From: Labilithrix sp.
GTDB taxonomy: Bacteria > Myxococcota_A > Polyangia > Polyangiales > Polyangiaceae
Direction of reading: 5' to 3'
Assembly: GCA_019637175.1 (NCBI GenBank)
Contig: JAHBWD010000061.1
Location: 1-52,852, forward strand
DNA: 52,852 bases
Of the stretch, positions 1 to 20,834 are shown in pieces. The notes below the pieces were generated by a model, which made no database searches, was not told the DNA's origin, and saw only the letters and a program-made list of their open reading frames with translations. The first letter of the stretch is position 1, and every line of letters starts with the position of its first letter. The position numbers and the translations under genes are program-made.

Positions 1-615
1 CAGTACGCGTGGGCGGACGGCGCGAAGCTCCCGAGCTTGTGGTCCGCGAAGCAAGACAGCGGCCTTCAGCAGGGGATCCCTGTCTTCGCGAAGGGCGCCG
101 CGTTCTGGCCGTCGAGCAGCCACCGCTATCACAAAGTGAAGGTCTCGACTCCCACGACGGGGGCGCGCGACTTCCTGACGGCCGGGATGGTCACCCATCA
201 CGGATACGGCGACCTGGGGACCGACGGTATCGACATGGTGTGGATCGAGGCCCAAGGGCGCGTGACGGAGACGGGACCGTTCGACACGTACACGATCATG
301 AGCGCTCCCTTCACGACCGATCCGGCGCAGGTGACGCCGCGCCGGCTTCGGAGCGAGGAGGGGCCAAGCTTCGACGTTCGCCACTTCATCGTCGGCTGCG
401 GCTACGCGGCGCGTTCGAACGGGCTCCAGATCCGGGTGGTGCGGCTGTCCGACGGTCAGTCTTGGACGCTGCCGAGCGGCGGCGCGACGTTGGCCTGGAG
501 CAACCCGCTCGCCGTCACGTGCACCGAGCTCTTCGCGACGGTCCACGTCGGGCCCGCGACGCGCCTCGCGCGCGTGCGCCTCGACTCCCTCGGCCCCGGC
601 ATCGCACCGGACTGA
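1..615 (+). CDS. Hypothetical protein, C-terminal part (cut by window start)
   Basis: The reading frame is open from the first base of the window to the TGA at 613-615, so the true start lies upstream. The visible 204 residues are rich in Thr, Gly, aromatic residues and short beta-strand-like stretches, with two Cys in the second half and no obvious catalytic motif. It looks like the end of a secreted, beta-rich protein. The next gene begins two bases after the stop, so the two are probably co-transcribed. I do not recognise the family. Confidence 0.6.
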   Translation, partial: QYAWADGAKLPSLWSAKQDSGLQQGIPVFAKGAAFWPSSSHRYHKVKVSTPTTGARDFLTAGMVTHHGYGDLGTDGIDMVWIEAQGRVTETGPFDTYTIMSAPFTTDPAQVTPRRLRSEEGPSFDVRHFIVGCGYAARSNGLQIRVVRLSDGQSWTLPSGGATLAWSNPLAVTCTELFATVHVGPATRLARVRLDSLGPGIAPD

Positions 616-617
616 CG

Positions 618-1082
618 GTGAGACGCGAGCTCTTCTTTCTCGTCTCGAGCCTGGCGTGTTTCGGGCTCGTCGAATGTCAGACCGTCACCGCCACACCCGA
701 TCCGACCTTCCCGTGCGAGCAACGCCCGGAGGTGTTCTGCGCAACCGAGCCTGGGGGCTGTCCGACCGAACCCACCGCAGACGCGTTTTGCGCCTGGCTC
801 GCGCGTCGCGGAACGCCGAAGGAGGGCAGCACACCGCGGGAGCGAGCGTTCGGCAGTGACCTGAACTGCAGCCTCCCTGACACGAGCACGAGCGGTTACA
901 CGGTCGACGTCGACGGCGGGCACAGGAGCTACTTGCTCGACGAGGCGGGCGTGTCCTTCGTCATGGAACGCCTCGACGGTAGACCCGAGCGATGCCTCGC
1001 GGGACCGCCCACCTTGCGTCTGGTGAATTGCATCAGCTTCCTCATGAGCGGGGGATGTGGTGGCGACGCGGGCTCGGACTGA
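618..1082 (+). CDS. Small secreted cysteine-containing protein, unknown function
   Basis: The likely start is the GTG at 618, two bases after the upstream stop. The 154-residue product opens with two Arg and a hydrophobic stretch ending in GLVEC, so it is probably exported. Glu before the Cys is not a canonical lipobox, so I infer a periplasmic or secreted protein rather than a sure lipoprotein. About ten Cys follow, spread across the protein, and the C-terminus is Gly/Asp-rich; disulfide bonds are likely. Longer readings starting at position 9 are out-of-frame shadows of the upstream gene. Family unknown. Confidence 0.55.
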   Translation: MRRELFFLVSSLACFGLVECQTVTATPDPTFPCEQRPEVFCATEPGGCPTEPTADAFCAWLARRGTPKEGSTPRERAFGSDLNCSLPDTSTSGYTVDVDGGHRSYLLDEAGVSFVMERLDGRPERCLAGPPTLRLVNCISFLMSGGCGGDAGSD

Positions 1083-1281
1083 CGCCCCGCGCATCGCGCC
1101 GAGGGATCGGTGGCATGATCGTCGTCTCCGCCCGTCAGCCCAGCCGTGAAAGCTTGCGGCAACGACGCATTTCCTTGGTTCCCCCGGGGACGCTCGGAGC
1201 AGACGGACCGACAGGCTCGCTTCGCGAAGCTCAGTGTCGATTTCAGGCAACCGCTCCCGCCGCGTGGCCGATGAGGCGCTG

Positions 1282-1463
1282 ATGGCGGAGACGGACGGCG
1301 TCGGCACGCGGAAGGTCAGCCCATGGCAGGACGCATACGAGCGGCCACTGCCGAACGCCGACGCCAGGGCGCGCGCGAACGTGGCGAACGCGCCGTGGGC
1401 CATCGACGTCGACAGGCTACCCGACGCGGCGCCGATTCCGATCGCGTCTTCTCGAATCCTGCG
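1282..1463 (+). other. Coding-like segment, probable displaced N-terminus of the 1464-2030 gene
   Basis: In frame with the ATG at 1282 the codons have G or C in third position in about nine of ten cases and read as ordinary protein, starting MAETDGVGTRK. Past about 1455 this frame becomes an Arg/Ser-rich run typical of out-of-frame GC-rich DNA, while the frame of the downstream gene takes over the coding signal. The two frames differ by one base. The simplest reading is one gene with a frameshift or sequence error near 1440-1465; two overlapping genes are possible but less likely. Confidence 0.45.
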
Positions 1464-2030
1464 ATGGTCGGGCCAGCCGTCGCGCTCTCGCCACCGCCGC
1501 CGCCGAAGATCGCCGGCCCGGCGCCGCTCCTTCCGGCACCTGATGCCCTGAAGGGCATCAGCATCGCCCCCCTTCGAATGAGTGAAGTGCCGACCGGCAC
1601 GCGAACCGATCTCACCCGCGCGTTCAATTGCGGCGCGAGCTACCGGCTTTATCCGGAAGTGAAGCGGCAGTCGGACGGCACCGATCGCGTCGTCTACTGG
1701 ACGGCTGTCGACGTGAAGCAACGTCGCGCCGATTTCCTCGTCGGCCCCGACGCGCTCGCCGTCTTCACGTCGCGACCGTCGGACTTCGCCGAGGTCGCCC
1801 TTCGCTACTTCGCTCAGGGCTCGCCCGACGCGGTCACCACCGAGAGCGCGAAGGTCGTGGACGTCGCCATGCGCGACGGCTTCGGTGCTGCGTTCCGACA
1901 GCTCGCGCGAGCGTGGACCTTCGCCGCGAAGACTGAGCTCCACGTTCTGTACGAGGAGTGGAGGGCGGCGTCGACACCGCTGGCGCGCAAGCAAGCGCTC
2001 GCGAAGCAGATGAACGAGCAGTATCGATAG
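1464..2030 (+). CDS. Hypothetical protein, possibly the frameshifted C-terminal part of a longer gene
   Basis: From the ATG at 1464 this frame has strong G/C third-position bias and encodes 188 residues. They begin with a Pro-rich linker, followed by a compact segment with several Trp/Tyr/Phe residues and a helical, Lys/Gln-rich end. A start at 1323 in the same frame is available, but the added residues are Arg-rich and look non-coding. No known domain is recognised. The 87-residue gene at 2056 follows after 25 bases and is probably in the same transcription unit. Confidence 0.5.
   Translation: MVGPAVALSPPPPPKIAGPAPLLPAPDALKGISIAPLRMSEVPTGTRTDLTRAFNCGASYRLYPEVKRQSDGTDRVVYWTAVDVKQRRADFLVGPDALAVFTSRPSDFAEVALRYFAQGSPDAVTTESAKVVDVAMRDGFGAAFRQLARAWTFAAKTELHVLYEEWRAASTPLARKQALAKQMNEQYR
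1540..1561. repeat. Perfect inverted repeat inside a coding region
   Basis: Two 10-base arms, CTGATGCCCT at 1540-1549 and its exact reverse complement at 1552-1561, are separated by two bases. The repeat lies inside the Pro-rich coding segment and has no T-tract after it, so it does not look like a terminator for the upstream genes. It could form an RNA hairpin, or it may be chance. Confidence 0.6.
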
Positions 2031-2055
2031 CGATCCCGAAGGGAGCGGAGAGTCT

Positions 2056-2319
2056 ATGACGGTCGTTCAGAGACGCTACTTCGTCGAGACGCCCGGCCCC
2101 GACGGCAGCGACCATCGCGTGCTGACACGGGTCACGTTCACGGAAAAGGAGCTGTACGGCGAGCTTTGGAACGTGGTCGATCGCGCCTGGTACTACGTCC
2201 GCTCGGCCGACCAGGTCCTGTTGGATCAGTCGTACGTGCGCGAGATCACCGAGGAGGAAGCGTTGCGAATCGCGGACGAGAAGGTCGCGGAGTACCGCGC
2301 CGAGAAGAAGCGGCGTTAG
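2056..2319 (+). CDS. Small hypothetical protein (87 aa)
   Basis: The ATG at 2056 is preceded by a purine-rich GGGAGCGGAGAG stretch, a good ribosome binding site. The 87-residue product is charged and likely cytoplasmic. It has a beta-strand-rich first half with a Trp/Tyr cluster (RAWYYVRS) and a Glu/Lys-rich helical end. There is no signal peptide and no known domain. It follows the gene ending at 2030 by 25 bases, so the two are probably co-expressed. Being small, acidic-to-basic and downstream of a gene with a Pro-rich linker, it might be a partner or immunity-like protein, but nothing in the sequence proves this. Confidence 0.65.
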   Translation: MTVVQRRYFVETPGPDGSDHRVLTRVTFTEKELYGELWNVVDRAWYYVRSADQVLLDQSYVREITEEEALRIADEKVAEYRAEKKRR

Positions 2320-2525
2320 CCAGGTCGCCGCCTCCTCGGTTCGCTCGAGCTTCCGCCTTCTGCCCGGGCGAGGTTCAGCTTCCGGCCGCCGCGCGCCTGG
2401 CCGGGCCCGCGGCGCCGTTCTCGGGACCCTCTGCGCCCGAGTCGCATTTCTCGGCGCGCGCTTCTTCTGGAAGGCAGGGTTTTCCGCTTGGTCGAGGGGC
2501 GGCATTCCCTTAGACTTCCGCCGCC

Positions 2526-3491
2526 ATGAAAAGCGTGCTCGTCAAGTCCGCCTCCGTGATCGCGCTGCTCTTTGCCGTCGGGAGCGCCGGCTGTAGCCGC
2601 AACAACATCGAAGCCGTCAACCTCGCCAACGAAGGCGACCACGCCAAGGCGACGGATCTCGACGGCGCGATCTCGAAGTACGAGCAGGCGACGAACCTCG
2701 ACCCGACCAACCACCGCGTCCTCTGGAAGCTCGGGCAGGCGTACGCGAAGAAGGAAGCGTGGGACAAGGTCGCGACGACGATGTCGAAGGCCGAGAAGCT
2801 CGCGCCCAAGCACGCGCACTACTACTACCTGCACGGCATGGCCCTCGCTCGTCAGGCGGTGAAGGGGCCGACGTCGTGGAAAGACGCGCAGGGCCCGCTC
2901 GAGGAGTCGATCAAGCTCGATCCCGCCGGACCGAACTACCCCGCCGGCGAGAAGTGGGACGCGAGGAACGCCGGCTCGGCGCACTTCGAGCTCGCCGAGG
3001 TCTTCCTCAACATGGATGACGAGAAGGGCGCGCTCGACAACTACACGCAGGCCATCAAGGTCAAGCCGGACGAGTTGCCCTTCTACGGTCCGCTCGCCGA
3101 GCTCTACCTTCGCCTCAACTTCGTCAACGAAGCGGAGCAGGCGCTGACGACGGCGCTCTCGTTCGCGAAGGACGGAGACAAAGCGCTCTTCGTCGTCCAC
3201 ACGCTGCTCGGCGACATCGCCGAGCGCAAGGGCGACCTCAGCAAGGCCGTCTCCGAGTACGAAGCGGCAAAGAAGGCGTGTGGCCAGTGCAACGAAGCCG
3301 GACAGCAGATCGCGTTCTTCAATCTCGGCGGTGCGTACGCGAACGCCTCGCCGCCGCGAAAGAGCGAGGCGATGGCGCAGCTCCAGTCGTTCCAGAAGAT
3401 GATCTGCAAGGGCGCCGCCGCGCAGCGCTACGCCGATCAGTGCACCCAGGCGCAGCAGCTCGCGACGAAGCTCGGCGGCCAGCTCCAGTAG
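2526..3491 (+). CDS. TPR-repeat lipoprotein
   Basis: The 321-residue product starts with a lipoprotein signal: a Lys near the N-terminus, a hydrophobic core and the lipobox SAGC at about residues 20-23. Several TPR units follow, recognisable by the pattern of a small or aromatic residue, Ala and a Leu-Asp-Pro turn, as in YEQATNLDP and YTQAIKVKP. It should be an outer- or inner-membrane-anchored scaffold that binds other envelope proteins, and no enzymatic motif is present. The 207 bases upstream hold no gene. The next gene, 209 bases downstream, encodes the giant TPR protein on the same strand, so a functional link is possible but not shown. Confidence 0.85.
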   Translation: MKSVLVKSASVIALLFAVGSAGCSRNNIEAVNLANEGDHAKATDLDGAISKYEQATNLDPTNHRVLWKLGQAYAKKEAWDKVATTMSKAEKLAPKHAHYYYLHGMALARQAVKGPTSWKDAQGPLEESIKLDPAGPNYPAGEKWDARNAGSAHFELAEVFLNMDDEKGALDNYTQAIKVKPDELPFYGPLAELYLRLNFVNEAEQALTTALSFAKDGDKALFVVHTLLGDIAERKGDLSKAVSEYEAAKKACGQCNEAGQQIAFFNLGGAYANASPPRKSEAMAQLQSFQKMICKGAAAQRYADQCTQAQQLATKLGGQLQ

Positions 3492-3700
3492 GGCGCGTTG
3501 CGCCACGTCGATCAGACGGCCGGACCACGTCTTCCCACACCGGTCAAGTCCCGATCACGAGCCTGATGCGCGATTCGGGGCTGCGTGTGGCCCGCGCGTG
3601 CGGTGTGCGAGAAAGCCGATCAACGGCCCCAAACGTGCTCTTCGGTCTGATACCGTAGATCCGCCGTTGGCATTTCGGTTTGGGATAACCGAGGGAATCC

Positions 3701-15079
<11,379 letters not shown>

Positions 15080-15093
15080 CGCGCTCGTAACGC

Positions 15094-15444
15094 TCAGGGG
15101 CTGCGGCGGAGGAGCTGCTGGGCGCAGGCCTCGTCGAGCTTGCCGGCGTTGAGGTCGGCGCACGACATCGTCTGGAGAGAGGGGAGGCAGGTGCCGCGGA
15201 GCAGCGTCTCGTCGCGGATCTGGAGGACGTTGGCGCAGCTTCCTCCCGTCGCGTTCTTCAAGGCGGCGTCGTAGGTCGTTTGGTAGTTGGCGCCGCAACG
15301 CTCGCCGGCGCGCGCGAGCGCCTCGATGGTGTCGAGGCACGCCTTCTCGGGATCGCTGCTCGTGCCGAGCGGTCCGCCCGAGCCCGTGGCCGTCGACGAG
15401 CAGGCTGCGCACACGAGCAGCGCGAGCGCGAAGAGCGCTCTCAC
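15094..15444 (-). CDS. Small cysteine-rich lipoprotein, copy 2 of a tandem pair
   Basis: The GTG start at 15444 shares GTGA with the stop of the upstream paralogue, so translation is coupled. The 116-residue product has a short signal peptide with the lipobox CAAC followed by Ser/Thr/Gly. The mature part carries conserved Cys in the order RCG, C-x-x-V-x-x-I-R-x-E, C-x-PS, C-AD and CAQQ. The same layout appears in the neighbouring gene, so this is a tandem duplication. The Cys positions suggest three disulfides in a small helical extracytoplasmic domain. No known family is recognised. The stop lies 14 bases from the convergent end of the giant TPR gene. Confidence 0.75.
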   Translation of the reverse strand: MRALFALALLVCAACSSTATGSGGPLGTSSDPEKACLDTIEALARAGERCGANYQTTYDAALKNATGGSCANVLQIRDETLLRGTCLPSLQTMSCADLNAGKLDEACAQQLLRRSP

Positions 15445-15818
15445 TGCGGCCTCACGATCTGCTCGGCGCAGCTCGGATCGTAGCGGCCGTTCTTGAAGTC
15501 GGCGCAGCCGATGACGCTGAACGACGGGAAGCAGCGGCTGCGAAGCTCGCTCTCGTTGCGGATGCTCACCGTGTTGCAGTCGCCGTTCGCGAGGTTCGTG
15601 ATGAACTGCGTGCGCGCCGCGGAGAAGTTGTCGCCGCAACGAGAGGCGGCGCCCGCGTAGGCGTCGGCCATGTCGAGGCATGCCTGACCCGCCGCGGTGA
15701 TCGGGCTCCCGTCGGGACCTCCGTCGGCGGAGCCGCCGCCCGGGCCCTTGAGCTCCTCGCAGCCCACCGTCAGGAGCACGGCGACGAGGAACGGTCCTGA
15801 ACATCTACCGGAGAACAT
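15441..15818 (-). CDS. Small cysteine-rich lipoprotein, copy 1 of a tandem pair
   Basis: The ATG at 15818 gives 125 residues with a lipoprotein signal ending in TVGC, then a Gly/Asp-rich tether and a domain whose Cys spacing matches the downstream gene (RCGDN, DC-x-x-V-x-IR-x-E, RCFPS, GCAD, SCAEQ). It is therefore a lipid-anchored paralogue of the 15094-15444 product. The gene is divergent from the FHA-sigma-54 activator at 15889, leaving a 70-base shared upstream region. That activator could control it, but I cannot see a clear -24/-12 promoter. Confidence 0.75.
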   Translation of the reverse strand: MFSGRCSGPFLVAVLLTVGCEELKGPGGGSADGGPDGSPITAAGQACLDMADAYAGAASRCGDNFSAARTQFITNLANGDCNTVSIRNESELRSRCFPSFSVIGCADFKNGRYDPSCAEQIVRPQ

Positions 15819-15888
15819 TTTCCACAGCTTCTCCCCATTGCGGAATTCACGCAACTCGAAGCCACGGCGGGCCGATTCAGGAGGAAGC

Positions 15889-17199
<1,311 letters not shown>

Positions 17200-17209
17200 A
17201 AACAGGCCC

Positions 17210-18517
17210 ATGCTTCGCGCTTCGCGAGCGGTGGCCTTCGTCCTCGCCTGCGGCGCGAGCGCGTGCACGTGCTCGAAGGGATCGGCGCCGGCGAGCGGCG
17301 ACGCGGCCTCCGGCGAAGACGCCGCGGTCGCGACGCGCGAGGCCGAGGCGCCTGCGGTGGCGCAGGCGGCGGGCCTCTCCGCGCCGATCGCCGCGTCACG
17401 AGGCGACGCGGGCGACGTCGTCGTCGCCGGCCTCGATGTCCCCGCGAAGGCGATCCGCGTCCAGCGGATTTCGTCGAAGGACGAGGTCGTGGCAGACAAG
17501 ACGATCCTCGAGGGCGTCTCCTGGTCGAGCGACGCGGAGCTCAAGATGGCGCCGGCGGGAGCCGGTGTGGCGATCACGTGGCGGGGCCTCCGCGGCGGGC
17601 GCCTCGTGCGCCAGCACGTCGTCCTCGGCGCGGATCTCGCGGCGAAGGGCGAGCCGATCGAAGTGGCTGCGGCCTCGTGCGCGACGCAAGACGGCTTCTG
17701 GTTCACCGACGGCGCGCGCGCGCACGGCCGGCCTTGGTCGGGCTCCACGGTCTCCACGACGCTGCCCAAGCACGACGACGCGGCGATCGTCTGCGGCGCC
17801 CATCGCGCGTTCGCGCTCCTCGACGAGGAGGAGAGCGCGTCGCTCGTCGTCCTCGGCGGCGACGCGGGCGCGATGACGGTGCTCAAAGACTCCGACTTCG
17901 GCGAAGACGAACAGCGCGAGCGCGCGGAGTTCACGGTGGGAGACGACCTCGGCGTCGTGCGCCTCGCGACCTCGGGCGCGCTCGCCGTCCGCGAGCTCCA
18001 TGGCGGCGCGCTCGGCCCGCTGCGCAAGCTCAAGCGACGCATCCCGCACGACGACGACGTCGTCGCGGTCGACGCTTCGGCGTCCACGATAGTTGTAATA
18101 TACACACAAGACGTGGGCGAAGGCTGCGCAAAAACGGGCGGATCCGGTCCCTCGACGAAGGTGACGGCGCTGCGCGTGGATCGCGCGGGCGAGGGCGAAG
18201 AGGTCATCGAGCTCTCTCCGGGGACCTGCGGCCGCGAGGTCGGGCCGTTCTTCACCGGCGTGATCGGCGACGAGGTCTCCGTCGCGTGGATCGAGCGCGT
18301 TCCCGGCGGATCGCTCAAGAGCGCGCGCGCGCCGATCGCGGCGCTCGCGCACCGCGTCGTCAAGGCCGCCGGAGCCTCCGTCGCGCGCGTCGAGCAGCCG
18401 GCCGACGCGATCGTCGACGCCGGCTGCGACGCGACGCGCTGCTACGCCGTCGCGCTCGTGCGCAGGCCCGGCGCCGACGGCATGGTGCCGGGCTTCGCGC
18501 GCGTGCTTCGGTACTAG
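17210..18517 (+). CDS. Putative lipoprotein, beta-rich, unknown function
   Basis: The ATG at 17210 follows GGGAGG by about ten bases and the upstream stop by ten. The 435-residue product has a signal peptide ending near CGASAC, an Ala/Glu/Gly-rich tether, and a mature part of repeated short beta strands resembling a WD/propeller-like fold without clear repeats. It is probably exported. A run of A/T-ending codons at about 18088-18111 breaks the otherwise strict G/C third-position use. The stop TAG lies in a CTAG shared with the stop of the convergent gene, so the two genes overlap by four bases. Family not recognised. Confidence 0.7.
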   Translation: MLRASRAVAFVLACGASACTCSKGSAPASGDAASGEDAAVATREAEAPAVAQAAGLSAPIAASRGDAGDVVVAGLDVPAKAIRVQRISSKDEVVADKTILEGVSWSSDAELKMAPAGAGVAITWRGLRGGRLVRQHVVLGADLAAKGEPIEVAAASCATQDGFWFTDGARAHGRPWSGSTVSTTLPKHDDAAIVCGAHRAFALLDEEESASLVVLGGDAGAMTVLKDSDFGEDEQRERAEFTVGDDLGVVRLATSGALAVRELHGGALGPLRKLKRRIPHDDDVVAVDASASTIVVIYTQDVGEGCAKTGGSGPSTKVTALRVDRAGEGEEVIELSPGTCGREVGPFFTGVIGDEVSVAWIERVPGGSLKSARAPIAALAHRVVKAAGASVARVEQPADAIVDAGCDATRCYAVALVRRPGADGMVPGFARVLRY

Positions 18518-19662
18518 AACTCGCCGGAGAAGACGAAGCCCCCGTTGCCGTAGCCGGCGTACGGGACGAGCTCGGGCGGCTTCGGGGCGACGGCCTTCGA
18601 CGACGCGGAGCCTTCCTGCGTCGCAGCGTCTTCGCGCTTGGGCGCGAAGAGGTACCAGCCCGCGGCCGTCGCCAACCCGAGGCCCATCACGACGAGCGAG
18701 ACGTTCGCGATCGCCGCGTTGGTGTCGACCTTGTCCATGTTCTGGCGCAGCGTCGTGCACGCCTCGCCGAAGCGCTGCACCGTCGCCGCGTCGCTGCGAT
18801 TGCAGACTCCCGAGGCGTTGGGGCCCGCGGCGCGACGGATCTCGTTGGCGACCGAGTCGGCCTTCGTCTGCGCGTCCGACTTGAAGGCCGCGAAGATGAT
18901 CGCGCCCGCGATGCCGACGCCCGCGGCCGCGAGGCCGATGTAGACCGGCGTCATGTTGGCCGGCGGCGTCAGGAGGTTCGTGTGCTTCGGCCGCGCGTCG
19001 CTCCCGGGCGGACGCTCGGAGGGCGCGGCTTCCGGCTCGGCCTGCGGCGGCGTCGAAGGCGTCGACGTCGCCGGCGGCGGGATCGGAGCGACCGCGGGCG
19101 CGGCGGCGGCGCCGCCGCCGCCGCCGAAGCGCGCCTGCACCTTCTGGCCTGCGTTCGCCGTGACGCGCACCGTCTCGCTCGGCGACTTGAGCGCGTGCGC
19201 GCCCGGCTCGACGTCGATGGGCTCGGCGAACGGCGTGGTGCCGAGGCGCTCTTTCTCGTCGAGCGTGATCTCGGTGCCGGCGGGCGCGATGATCTCGATG
19301 CGACCGAGCTTCTGACGAACCTCGGCGAGCCCGTTCTCCGCGTCTTGCTTCTGCTGCGGGGTCGCCGTCGTCGCTTCCTTGAGGAACTGCTGGAAGTACT
19401 TCGCCGCCTCGAGCGGATGGTTCGCCTTCGCGGTGCTCTGCGCGAGGTTGAGGAGCACCGCGGGGTGCTTCTTCAGGGCGTAGGCCTGGAGGAACGCGAG
19501 GCGCGCGTTCTCGTACTGACCCTTGTCGTAGAAGTCGACGCCCTCTTTGAAGCGCGCGCGCGCCTGCACCGTCACGGGATCGTCTTGGGCGACCGCCGTG
19601 AGCGGAGCGCTCGACGCGAGGAAGGTGACCAGTACGGCAGCGGCGATTCGGCGGGTTCTCAT
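18514..19662 (-). CDS. TPR/PEGA-like envelope protein with two C-terminal membrane segments
   Basis: I chose the ATG at 19662; a TTG at 19677 in the same frame is less likely. The 382-residue protein has a cleavable signal peptide ending near AVAQ. A short TPR block at about residues 25-110 carries FKEGVDFYDKGQYENA and LLNLAQ, and a small beta domain at 115-180 (ITLDEKERLGTTPF) resembles PEGA domains. A Pro-rich linker is followed by two hydrophobic segments, near residues 240-262 and 320-340. Between them lie two Cys flanking a helical stretch. This architecture is frequent in myxobacterial envelope proteins; its role is probably structural. It shares CTAG with the convergent upstream lipoprotein gene. 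Confidence 0.8.
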   Translation of the reverse strand: MRTRRIAAAVLVTFLASSAPLTAVAQDDPVTVQARARFKEGVDFYDKGQYENARLAFLQAYALKKHPAVLLNLAQSTAKANHPLEAAKYFQQFLKEATTATPQQKQDAENGLAEVRQKLGRIEIIAPAGTEITLDEKERLGTTPFAEPIDVEPGAHALKSPSETVRVTANAGQKVQARFGGGGGAAAAPAVAPIPPPATSTPSTPPQAEPEAAPSERPPGSDARPKHTNLLTPPANMTPVYIGLAAAGVGIAGAIIFAAFKSDAQTKADSVANEIRRAAGPNASGVCNRSDAATVQRFGEACTTLRQNMDKVDTNAAIANVSLVVMGLGLATAAGWYLFAPKREDAATQEGSASSKAVAPKPPELVPYAGYGNGGFVFSGEF

Positions 19663-19716
19663 GGTCGTCGTCCGCAAGCGAGCCGGTCTTTGCCTAGCGG
19701 TCGCGATCGACCGGGC

Positions 19717-20745
19717 TCAGAACGGGTTGTCGCGCACGATACCCCCACTTGGGCCCTTCGGTGGAGTCTTCGGCGCGGGCGGGGGAAGGGCGGCGGGGGG
19801 CGCCGAGGGCGTGCGCGTCGTTTTCGGTTGGGCGGCGGGCGCTGCCGCGACGGCGCGCGTCGCGGGGGGCTCGGCCTTCGGCGGGGCCGCGGCGACGGCG
19901 GGCTGGGACGGGGGCGGCGCGTGCGCAGCGGTCACGGCCGCGGGCGGATCGGCCTTGGCGACCGTCGGCTGCGCCGCCGGCACTTCGTCGCTCGGAGGCG
20001 GAGGCGGGATCTCGGCGGTGGTCACCGCGGGGCCGATCGCGTGCTCGGGGTTCGTCGACGGCTTCGGATCGTCGGACAGCGCGAGCTTCAAGGCGAGACC
20101 GAGCCCGCCGAGGGCCGCGACGCCGATGACGGCGAAGACGATTCCCTTGCTCGAGCGCTTCGGAACGAAGTCGTCGTCGGCGGCGGCCGAGCGGAACGGA
20201 TCGGCCGCGGCGGCGACCACGGGGCGCGGCGCAGCCTGTCGAGCGGGCGTCGCGGGCTTGGCCGCGACCATCGGAGGCGGGGGCTTCGAGACCGGCTTCG
20301 GCGCCTCGACGGGGCGCTTCGGCGCGTCGCTCATGATCGCCGTGGTGCCCGGATCGATCTTCGCGGCCACGGCCGGCGCGGGGGGCTCGGGCGCAGCTGG
20401 CGGCGGGTTGGCCGGCGGCGCGATGCCGACCATGGTCTGCTTCATGGCCTTCTTGGCCACCTCCGGCGCTTGCGACGCTTGCGCGGCGGCGATGGCCTCG
20501 TCGCTCACCGGTGGGATCGCCATCCCCGGCTCGGTGCGTTCGCTCGCGAGCGCGATCGGATGCGCCGCCCCCTTGCTCTCGGCCGGTGCGGCTTCGGCGG
20601 TCTCGGCCGCGGCGTTCTCCTCGCCTTCGCCTTCGCCGGTGTCCCACGCGGGCGTGAACGAAGCCGCGAACTCGTCCGCCTCGTCGTCCGTGAGCCCCGG
20701 GACCGGTCCGGAGCCCTCGGCCTTCCCGCTTTGCTGCATGGCCAT
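19717..20745 (-). CDS. Single-pass membrane protein with long Pro/Ala-rich regions
   Basis: The 342-residue product from the ATG at 20745 (a second ATG lies at 20739) has no N-terminal signal. An acidic N-terminal third is followed by a Pro/Ala-rich region and one hydrophobic segment, GIVFAVIGVAALGGLGLAL, at about residues 205-223. Another Pro/Ala-rich tail ends in DNPF. This is a type II or tail-out topology with disordered arms on both sides, as in TonB-like or motility-regulator proteins, but no TonB C-terminal domain is visible. It sits 54 bases upstream of the TPR/PEGA-like gene on the same strand and could be co-transcribed with it. Confidence 0.75.
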   Translation of the reverse strand: MAMQQSGKAEGSGPVPGLTDDEADEFAASFTPAWDTGEGEGEENAAAETAEAAPAESKGAAHPIALASERTEPGMAIPPVSDEAIAAAQASQAPEVAKKAMKQTMVGIAPPANPPPAAPEPPAPAVAAKIDPGTTAIMSDAPKRPVEAPKPVSKPPPPMVAAKPATPARQAAPRPVVAAAADPFRSAAADDDFVPKRSSKGIVFAVIGVAALGGLGLALKLALSDDPKPSTNPEHAIGPAVTTAEIPPPPPSDEVPAAQPTVAKADPPAAVTAAHAPPPSQPAVAAAPPKAEPPATRAVAAAPAAQPKTTRTPSAPPAALPPPAPKTPPKGPSGGIVRDNPF

Positions 20746-20834
20746 CTCGTGGGGAAGCGTAGCATTGGACCCGAGGGGTCACAACGCAACGCGCCGCGGC
20801 AAAGCCTCGCAGGGAGGCCGGCGAAAACGCCGAT

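Noticed and set aside
2320..2525. GC-rich hairpin-like sequence between 2320 and 2525 as a terminator
   Set aside because: Complementary GC-rich pieces exist, but there is no run of T after any of them and pairing is imperfect.
3492..3700. Possible sigma-54 promoter (TGGCA followed by TTTGG) upstream of the giant gene
   Set aside because: The second element lacks the GC of the -12 consensus (TTGC), so the match is not better than chance in this DNA.
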